A DNA stretch of 64,000 nucleotides from Reticulascus tulasneorum (taxonomy: Eukaryota; Ascomycota; Sordariomycetes; Glomerellales; Reticulascaceae): assembly GCA_001557505.1 (NCBI GenBank), contig LSAX01000001.1, positions 3,658,001-3,722,000 on the forward strand, given 5' to 3'. The notes beneath the pieces are model-generated. The model was not told the DNA's origin and made no database searches. It saw only the letters and a list, made by a program, of their open reading frames with translations. The first letter of the stretch is position 1; each line of letters begins with the position of its first letter. The translations under genes and the position numbers were made by a program. Shown here in pieces: positions 55,501-64,000 of this stretch.

Positions 55501-56783
55501 GATAGAATGACCTTGTAAAAAGCCCTTGGATTAGGTGGGATGAAAGTGAAGGCGGCGTCGTCGACGCTCCTTATACTACTGTTCGGATCGTCAATTGATA
55601 AAGAGCTCAGGCTCAATGAGTGATCAAACCCAAACCCTAAGGAGTCTGCCCCGGATATGGCTCTGCTGAGATCGGCATATGCCTGCTCATCGCCGTACAT
55701 CGAGTGTGGCCTACCGGGCAACGGCTTGTCAAGACCTCCCGACGAGGTCTTAGCCAACCCAGGTTTGGCCGTCAGGATGTCAAGCATTATCTGTGATAAA
55801 TCTGGAGCTTCCGACTTCTTCCAATCTTGGAACGCTTCCTCCAAGTCAAAATCTTGGCTTCTAAGTGAACCTGTCATATTGGAATTGAGTCGATGCTGAT
55901 AAGCCTTGAGGTCTTGCAAGGCAGCCTCCTCAGTCCAAATGTTCCGATTCGCATCGATATCGGCCTGAACTTCCGAGTTGGCACGGCCAAAGATTCTAGC
56001 AACAACTTGGACTACATGCATATCCTTCACATCGTAGCTCAGTGGCACAACCACCTCGATCGTCGTTCCTCCATCTTGGCTTCCATCAATGAATAAATTC
56101 TGGTCATTCGTGAGCAGCTTATTTTCCAGTGTTGTTAGACGGCTCATGAGCTCCGCCTTATCCCGGTCATGGCCTTGGTCCCGGAGAATGTTCGTAATAA
56201 GCCTTACAAACAAGGCGACATGCCTATCGGGCAGGAGCTTCCAAGAATCATCCTCGCTTGCTCGAGCGAGTTGGGCCGCCTTCTGCGCGGCCTTGGTGGC
56301 GGCCGAGTAGAACATGAGAACTAGAGGCTCTAACTTCCGGTCCTTGTCGATTGATTTCTGAAAGTTCTTCTCTGTGAAAGTTGTGTATGCCTCCGCAAAG
56401 CTTCGCTTGACAGCAGCATCGTTGTATCCCGGCAGTTTTTCGATTCCCACGAGGATTCCCTGCATTCTCTTTTCCAAAGGAGTTCGAAAACCGTGAGGCA
56501 GCTTGGTGCTCGTGGTACTGGATGAAACGAACTGGCTCACCAGCTCGCCGGCACTCGTATGCGAGCGTTGGGGTGGCTTTGGCGCGGCGACATATTGCTT
56601 CCGCTTGGCTTTTGGCTGGAGGAGATAATGCAGATAGGCGACTCGGAGCGCAAATGTGTAGGCATCTTCGTGGCTAACCACCGTCTGCGGGGCCCTCGAC
56701 GATGCTCGTGCTCTTGTTGTGTTCTTGCCGCTATTCATGCTGCGACTCGGAGGCTGCCATGCTCTGTTCGAGGCTGACGACAT
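52553..56783 (-). CDS. C2-domain protein of the Munc13/Git1 type
   Basis: A large protein with MUN-like helical regions and one C2 domain. Three exons, 54171-56783, 53531-54112 and 52553-53479, give 1373 residues with phase 0 at both junctions. The N-terminal ~870 residues form the helical MHD1/DUF810 region; the C2 domain lies near 916-1015 (KYVFTVKVVEAEDLKACDPSG, SDPYVVLCDEYQ, then IWDYDTFGDHDFVG), keeping acidic loop residues that could bind Ca2+. The region after it (LGYFDENFAIMKQTLTDATM, VYQWLEMLFEFFNAKDENGE) resembles MHD2. The C-terminus is Ala/Arg/Gln-rich. Relatives are animal UNC13, which primes vesicle fusion, and S. pombe Git1, which acts in glucose/cAMP signalling. Which role applies cannot be told from sequence. 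It is divergent from the ArfGAP gene. Confidence 0.9.
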
Positions 56784-58979
56784 TCTGGCGGCAGCGGTGG
56801 TGGAGGGGTTCGGATCGTTAGGAGGCGGGCACGCGAGGGTTTGTGCCTATTCAAAGGTTGTCATTCTCGAAGGTCGACCAGGAGACAAGGTCGAGTTCGA
56901 GGACGCTACAATAAGTGCTATTACGATGCGTCTTGGGGGAAGGGAAGGTGGCAGAGCTGGATGGCGAAACAAGTCAGAGTTCGTGTCCGTTGGCGATGTT
57001 CGGTGCGAGAATGTCGGGGTGTGTAAGGTCGGCACTTTGGGGGCAGAACAGTGACAAACGTCATTCGAATTATTGCAGTGAAGGAGGGCCGGGATTCCGT
57101 CCTTTAGCGGTTATGTAAGGCACGCTTGGGAGCAATTTTAGTGGGGAACAAACGGCGTGAAGGCCTGACAGCAGGGTTCTGTCGCGCTGCTTACAGAAGG
57201 CCTCTTTTGCATTTTAGGTTAACTTACCTGATCTGACAAACTCCGATCCTTGGGTGACTGTGACAGACAATGGCTCACTCGATTGTCAATATGGAACCAG
57301 GACTAGACTAGTAGTCTGATTGCCATTGCGACCTTCATCTGGTACCTGCAGTAAATGGACTCAAAGACGGCTCGAATGTCCTGGAATGGTAGCGAGTGAA
57401 TCACGGTAATTCCAAGTCCGAGGCTTGTGTATTTCTCGATTGTTCCACGTCCTGGCCAGGCAAGCTGGCGAGAAGCAGGAATGCCACAGCTTCTCTGTTA
57501 TTCTGTATAGATTAGTCTGGCAGGTATCCCATGTCTTCGAAACTGGACCCTGGAATGGCTTCATTTAACCCGATACATGCGTATATGGTGGATACGGTTT
57601 CTTATTTCCCTTCCTACTTTTCTCTATGTCTATACGACCAGCAGAAGCCAACCAAAAAACCAAACGGATCTGGGCTGGGCTTAGAATTGCCATTCGTATT
57701 TGACATCTGATTTATTTTCGGTCACTCTGTCGCCACAGCCTTCCTTGGTCATCTGCTCTGGTAATCTTCGTATACAGTTCGTGCCACCTCCTACACGCGT
57801 GTATGCATGCGCGGTTGCCGCAAGAGCAAGTCGTACGAGGCTCTCTATCTCGCTGCCTAGTAGGCTACTTGCTGCTAAGGTAGTGCTCGTAAAGCACGAC
57901 CATTCTGTCGGTGCTCAAATCCAATAAGCGCAATACTGTGTTGTCAAGATGCGTTACACATCTGAAGTTTGCAAATGCTTTGTACACGCCCGTCTTCCAG
58001 GTCGGCACTCATCGCGAAGTACCCGAAGCAGTCACCTAGGCCCTCTCTCGCTTTGTCTAACGTTTCCGTGGCCGGGTTGCTATGTATCATTGTTGGCAAC
58101 CCCTCTTTTCGACCCCTTAAAGATGCAGCAGTTGCAGAGTCATCGATGAAAATATGAAACTCTTGGTGCAGACACCAATTCCACTAGAGCTGCGGGCAAC
58201 GCAGGGCCACTTGCCGATACCTAAGATAGAGGTGGCCCTCTCGTCACTGCTGCCAGTAGTTTTGCTGGGTCCACCACCCACCTGCAGGTGCACATTCATG
58301 AACTGAAATGCACTAACTACCCTAATGGACAGGTACCTACTTCCCTAAGTAGCAACAATATAGGGCCTTCCTTCAATGATTTTTTTTTTTGGTGCACTGC
58401 TGCATCGGGGTAACTTAGGTCACTGATGGTGTCAGGGGCGGGGAAGGCACCACACCATCTCGGGTCGACCACTGCCATAATCCACTATAATATGTCCGCC
58501 ATTCAGCGGCCAAGCAGGGGCTGCTCCTTCATGGAATTTTGACGTGTGCCTCAACGTCCAGCCGTGTGCCTCGATAGGTCTGAGCCATCTTGTCTTCGCA
58601 ATTTATTCATCACGTCACCTGCAGACGATACTTATCCCGTGGTGCCCTGTTAAGCGCGTCAAGGCTCCGAGGCAATCATGCCGCAGCCGTCGGTCCACCT
58701 CTCCAATATCAAAGCCAACATCCTCGCCTCCTCCCGTCATTTAACTCGTCTTTTGTGATCAGATTTGGCCGCTTCATTCGTCTTGGATACCCGGTAGCAG
58801 TGTTTCAGTCGCTTTATCCTCTTCGCCAAATGTCCAAGGGTTTTGGCTGAGCGACCCTGTAACCCCGCGTCGTCAAGCACCAGCAGCCACTTCACATCTG
58901 GTTCCAGTGCCTGCTCCATATACATACTCAAATTTCTCAGCGATATTCTACACTCAGGACTCCGAATGAACTACCCAAG
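56784..58979. promoter_or_regulatory. Divergent intergenic region of the C2/Munc13 and ArfGAP genes
   Basis: 2.2 kb between two divergent starts, presumably with both promoters and 5' leaders. A T10 run lies near 58380-58389. No coding sequence is supported. Confidence 0.5.
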
Positions 58980-61900
58980 ATGGGCATCGTTAGCAGCAAG
59001 CCCGATGATGGGCCTGCCCTCTATCTTAGAGATCAGAATCGATGTGCGCCCTTCCCTTTCTTCTCGAGCTCGCTCGACCGGCAGTGAACTATGCTGACCC
59101 TCCCTACAGTCACAATATCTTCGCTCGTTGTATCGAATCCGCGGAAGCGCACTTCCGTAAACATTGTTCCAAATGCTTTCCCAGCCACGAAAATTGCAGC
59201 ATCGCGATCGTTAGGCGATAGCGGCCCCATAGAGTTTGTCTTGGTAGGTCGGCGCAAGTTACACTTTGGCACAACCGTCGCTGACATGGTGTCTTCAGGA
59301 TAACGAAGTAGCGAGTCCCGGAGGCGCGCCGAGTTTCATTCTAAAGCTCAACAACGACGACGAGCTGGTCTTCACCTTCACATTCATCCTTCGCCAAACA
59401 CTACAAAGTTCACAGTCGCAAAACGGCGCCCCAGAAACATATAGCAACGCCGACACCCAGATTAGTGGCCTAACATACGTATACGCCTCTACTCCTCGAG
59501 AAGTCGAGAACCTCGTCACGCGCGAATTCCATGCGGACCCAAATCTGCACAAGAACTCAAATGTTGAGCTGGTGGGGGACTTTGGAACTGGTGGCAGCGC
59601 ATCTGTTTCTTTTGAATGGACTTGGAAGTGGAAGCCTCCGAAGAACATTGAGGATAGGAACGGCGGGTGGAGGAACTCGTGCAGCGTATGCAGTCCTTCT
59701 AGTAGTTACCATGCTGGAACATTTCTAACATTATTACAGTTTGTCGAGTATGACCCCCGGGCTCATCGTCTACACACCCTGGCGAGCTTCTCTTACTGGG
59801 TATCAAGTACGTTGTCGCGACCCGGTACCAGCCTCATCCTCCAGAATCACATCCTAACAAGCTCTTAGATACATCAACACCTCTTAGCCACCCCAACTCG
59901 CCATCCCCCCCATTCCATCTCTCGGCCCCCCCAAAGATTCGAGTTGCTTCTAGTCAGTCAGTCGATTCCCGCATTAGCAATGTCGATATCGAAGAGCCGG
60001 TCTCCCCCCTTGTTGGTACACATGACTTGACCACCGTGCCAACCATTCAGCAACCAACGAAAGAGCCCGTCAAAGTCGACGTGGCTTGTCCTAAACCAGG
60101 AGATGATGTCACAGTCACAGATGATGGGCCAGTATTCAGGGCTACGATCAAGGCACTGGAGCAAAAGACAGGCAACATGCGCACCCAAATGAAACGTGTC
60201 TTGAAAAAAGCAGAGCAAGCGCATGAAGCACAAGTTATGGCAAACGAGGCTGTTACTTCGTTCATGGATGCACTTCGAGAAGCTTCTTCAACCAATGCGA
60301 ACGCGGTTCAGCCGGCAATAGACCATTATTTCGACAAAATTGCTCGAGAAATTCTGGCTTACGAGCGACTTAACACTCTGAACCTCCAGAAAATCATCAT
60401 CGAGCCCTTGAACAAACTTTATACTTTCGACATCAAGCAAGCCGAGTCCAAAAAGCGCGACTTTGAAGAGGAGAGCAAGGACTACTATGCTTATCTATCT
60501 AGATATCTTGGTCAACGGCACGACTCGGTGAAGGCTAAGAAACTTGCTGAGAGTGACACGAAGTACCAAACCAAACGCCGTAATTTCGAGCTGAAACGTT
60601 TTGACTACTCGAGCTTCATGCAGGACTTACACGGTGGCCGCAAGGAACAAGAGGTGCTGTCTCACCTGACGAGATATGCGGACGCCCAAACTAAGGGATT
60701 TCTTACCACGGCAGAAAGAATCGATATACTTCTTCCTCAATTAGAAGCACTCTCCAGCGAGGTTCACGAGGCGGACAAAGAATATCAGTACCAGAGAAGG
60801 GAGAGGGAGGAGAAGCGAAGGCTACTAGAGAAGAGCAACCAAACATACACGGAACCGGATGCAGTGCCCACAACTACCTCCAGTAGTACGCAGGTCTCAA
60901 GCTCAAACGGAAACAACTCATATGTCTCCGACAGTGAGCTCGGACGCGCCGACAGCACTGGATCGCAATTGATGAGTGCCACATCGGCTGGTTCCAACTC
61001 TACCGTTACAATGGTACCGTCGGATTTGTCAAGATCTCCTGGTAGCCTTGGGCAAGCATCGGTGGGGAGTCCGGCTCAAAACCCAAAGTTCAAAGGCATT
61101 CGGGACCTGGAGGAACGAGATCACGCCCAGTTGGCAATTGCCGAGAAGAACAGTATGCAGAGGAAAGAAGGACTTTTGTGGGCTCTAAGTCGGCCTGGTA
61201 ACCACGTAGACCCTCGTACACTGAACAAGCAAGGGTTCCATAAGTAAGTCTGATTCTCGACATGTATTGTGTAGACTCTGCTAATCATTTGAAGGTTTTG
61301 GATTGTCCTTGACCAGGGAAAGCTGTCAGAGTACAGCAACTGGAAGCAGAAGCTTGATCTTCATATGGATCCGATTGATCTCAGGATGGCGTCAGTAAGA
61401 GAAGCTCGGAACGCGGAGCGTCGGTTCTGTTTTGAAGTCATCACGCCACATTTCAAGCGGGTATACCAAGCAACCTCTGAGGAGGATATGAACAGCTGGA
61501 TTCTGGCAATCAACAACGCTTTACAAAGTGCAGTAGAAGGAAGAGGGGTGAGGGACACGCCTGGAATGGGCGCATCGTCGAGTGACTCGAGCTCCTTTAA
61601 GAGAGATATCGGGTCCATCTTGACGGGTAAAAGCCCGTCCGTGGGTCACATGGGCCACAGTCCACATTCTGGTAGCCACAGCAGTGGTATACCGGCTCGT
61701 CGAACCACTGTTGGCGCCAGACCCGCTAACACCCGCACACCCAGCTCGGTATTCGACGAGAACCCGGACAAACTATTACAAGCACTTCGCGACAATGATC
61801 AAGGTAACTGCTGGTGTGCGGACTGCGGTTCGGGGGCCAAGGTTGAGTGGGTTTCGATCAACCTTGCTATCATACTTTGCATCGAGTGCAGCGGTATTCA

Positions 61901-62615
61901 TCGTTCTCTCGGCACACACATCAGCAAAGTACGGTCGCTCACCCTCGATATCACGTCCTTCACCCCCGATATTGTCGAGCTTCTCCTTCTTGTGGGAAAT
62001 AGAGTGTCGAACATGATATGGGAGGCGAGACTCGATCCTAGCTTGAAACCAGCAGCTCAAGCTACTCGCGAGCAGCGGCTGAAATTTATAACGTCGAAAT
62101 ATGTGGAAAGAGCATACATCGAGCCCATATCAGCAACCCTGTCACGGTACGCAAGCCCGGATGACACGTTATTAGCAGCGATCAAGAAAAACGAGATCCA
62201 GCAAGTCATTTACGCCCTAGCTCTCAAGGCAAATCCGAATGTGGCAGACAAGTCTAGAGGCACGCATGCGGTGTTTCTAGCTCTCGCAGCAGCCGATCCT
62301 GCCTCGCCGTCCCCGACGCCAGGACAACACCCAGAAAGGGACGCAAAGACGGTACCATTTCCAGTCGCCGAGATGCTGATCCAAAACGGTGCAGAGATGC
62401 CGGCTACAATGCCTGCCTTCCCCCTCAGTCGTAGTGCACAACTCTACATAGAACAAAAACGAGGCAGAAACAGCGCACTGTTGGTCGACACAGTCAGCTC
62501 ACTGCCAAACAACTTAAGCCCCGGTGAGAAACTGCGGCGGGAGAAGGAAGCGCGTCTTCAGAAGCGAGTGAGTGCAGGAGGACGGCTAGCGAAAACGCCG
62601 ATTCCTGAAAGATAG
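58980..62615 (+). CDS. ArfGAP with BAR, PH and ankyrin-like regions (ACAP/Csx2-type)
   Basis: Stimulates GTP hydrolysis on Arf and links this to membrane curvature in trafficking. Six exons: 58980-59043, 59110-59243, 59299-59685, 59740-59806, 59869-61243 and 61295-62615, giving 1115 residues. The first exon encodes MGIVSSKPDDGPALYLRDQN and splices with a weak GTGCGC donor. A conserved N-terminal domain (about 20-215) precedes a linker, then a BAR-like coiled coil (about 310-545), a PH domain (about 645-760, with GLLWALSRPG and FWIVLDQGKL) and the ArfGAP zinc finger: Cys850, Cys853, Cys871, Cys874, with the arginine finger in SGIHRSLGTHIS near 879. Ankyrin-like sequence (LLAAIKKNEIQQVIYALALK) follows. 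The intron before exon 6 ends in an AAG acceptor after a GCTAAT branch point. Confidence 0.93.
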
Positions 62616-64000
62616 GGGTACAATTGTTTCGGACTGCTCTCCACATTCAACGGTTGCGTGGCTACGAGCGACTCACTGCTACGCCGAAAATCTGCATCCC
62701 TGCCCTCTACGTTGGAAGGGGACATGTTGGATGACTGCACGTGTGACGATAATTGATGATTGGTTTTCTCTGGCATACGATTGGTTGGGAAATAAATGCT
62801 TTGGCTGCTTTGGCATAGCGTACCGTCGTTCTTTGGGTTTCAAGAGGTACATTGCGCATGTAGCGATCGGAGTTGGGCTGGCGCGTGAGATGGGAACGAG
62901 ATAGCAAACCGAGGTGCATGTTGAGATATATATCACATAGGTCGTCTTGGGCCGGAGGTGGCGGTGGTGGATTTGGGTGTGAGGGCAGACTCTTTTCAGC
63001 ATGGCCGGTTTGGAAAGTCGGAGTAGCATACAGTGTATGGATATTAATACTAATGATGCGCTGAACGCGTGCGAGTCACTATGAGGTGCTCCAAACAGCA
63101 AGCGTTCTTTGTCAAATGCATGAAACTTGCTGCTGATGCTTTTGAGGCTACTTAAGAGCACTTGCCGCACTGGAGGTTAATGAAGTGACTGATCAGCCTC
63201 AATACGCCCGGAGGAACGACGTCACTTGGAGTCGTCGGAATATTCGGTAATCAAGCTTCCTCCAATGTAGTGTCCAAGGACTCTCATATTAAATTCAGCA
63301 GGTACATGTCGAAAGGCTCCTGGCAAAATGCTGGCCAAATCAGCTGGTGTAAGGTACTAAGGTAAGGTAGGGCAACATTGTATAAGCCACACGAGTCCGT
63401 GGAGCAAGGGAAATGACTCAAGGCATGCGTCCTAGTCATAGCCACAATAATCAAGGCATCGCACCTCGCTTCCCGGTATTCAGGTCACATGCGAAAGAGC
63501 AAGTATCCTGTCTAGTTTCGTGAAGGATTCATAGGCAGTGTACCGCATGCCCGTGATGGATGTCTCAGTGGGATGACGACATTACGTATATGGATAATTC
63601 AGCAGACATACACAGGCGGGATGGGCAGGTGAACAAGTACTTCAGCAGCACAGCGTAGACCGAGTGAATCATACAGATCATCTGCAACGGTAGCCCGTAC
63701 TGTGGGCGTACCGGGCTTGCCACTCGGCCTTACTTAGCCATCCAAAAACATGACTACCGTCGTACTGAATAAATGGACAAAAGCTGGAATACGGTGATAA
63801 TAGGGCTTCGGTTGCTTCCTCCCACCATCCAGAGCTCCGAAGTCCTGGACCAGCGCCCCTGCATGAACTGGAACGAAGCCTCCACAGCCCTTTCAGCCTA
63901 TGAACCCACTGGACAGGTCGTATCCGTAGGCCCGGAAAATCTGACGGACCGCCTTGGAGTAGCCCACAGCCAATCAAGCTCCCGGATATCTCTGCAAGCG
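62616..64000. other. 3' flank of the ArfGAP gene and window end
   Basis: 1.38 kb with no confident gene. Two short minus-strand frames at the very end (stops at 63893-63895 and 63898-63900) look protein-like and might be a terminal exon of a gene lying beyond the window; see findings. Confidence 0.4.

Noticed and set aside
1..64000. CRISPR arrays, rRNA, transposon ends and biosynthetic clusters
   Set aside because: None seen: no regularly spaced long repeats, no rRNA sequence, no transposase or reverse transcriptase motifs, and no polyketide or peptide synthase domains.

Overview
The window comes from the nuclear genome of a filamentous ascomycete (Pezizomycotina, most likely Sordariomycetes). 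Genes are interrupted by short introns of about 45-85 nt with GTRNGT-type donors and CTRAY branch points. The gene set is typical of such fungi: a HAMP-repeat histidine kinase, a Pil1-type eisosome protein, Rmt2, Vtc4, and a SAM/HMG-box regulator. Base composition is near 50% G+C. I cannot name a genus.

Layout, left to right. 1-1168 (-) is the 5' part of eIF2-gamma, cut by the window start. 1874-4338 (-) is the polyphosphate polymerase VTC4, divergent from 5195-6514 (+), RMT2. 6725-9261 (-) is hexokinase with a distant first exon. 10260-11877 (+) is OST1/ribophorin I. 13268-13510 (+) is a small His/Ser-rich protein. 14429-15576 (+) is a Pil1/Lsp1 eisosome protein. 16204-17319 (-) is an Hsp20-type heat-shock protein. 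19576-23231 (+) is a WW plus PhoD-like phosphatase protein, convergent with phosphomannomutase at 23704-24749 (-). 26517-29538 (-) is a cation/Ca2+ exchanger, divergent from 30130-32901 (+), condensin CAP-H/BRN1. 34268-36208 (-) is the SAM/HMG-box protein. A gene-poor stretch follows with two small candidate genes, 38422-38691 and the spliced 40746-42031. 43419-47631 (-) is the group III histidine kinase (os-1/nik1). About 4.9 kb without a convincing gene comes next. 52553-56783 (-) is a C2/Munc13-like protein, divergent from 58980-62615 (+), a BAR-PH-ArfGAP protein. The last 1.4 kb has no confident gene.

The genes are almost all housekeeping or signalling genes on both strands. I see no operon-like logic, biosynthetic cluster, transposon, CRISPR, rRNA or convincing tRNA. 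Loose functional themes are phosphate and polyphosphate (VTC4, PhoD-like), sugar phosphate and glycosylation (hexokinase, phosphomannomutase, OST1), membrane trafficking and curvature (eisosome BAR, BAR-ArfGAP, C2/Munc13) and stress (os-1, Hsp20). The clustering is probably chance.

I found no clear new biological system. The most useful observations are about gene structure: a start codon split by an intron in the eisosome gene, a hexokinase start exon 831 nt upstream of the rest, an A10 tract with an unresolved intron or frameshift in the histidine kinase, and two small genes that a simple reading-frame scan would miss. Exon boundaries were placed by eye from splice signals and protein continuity; no alignment or transcript data were available.
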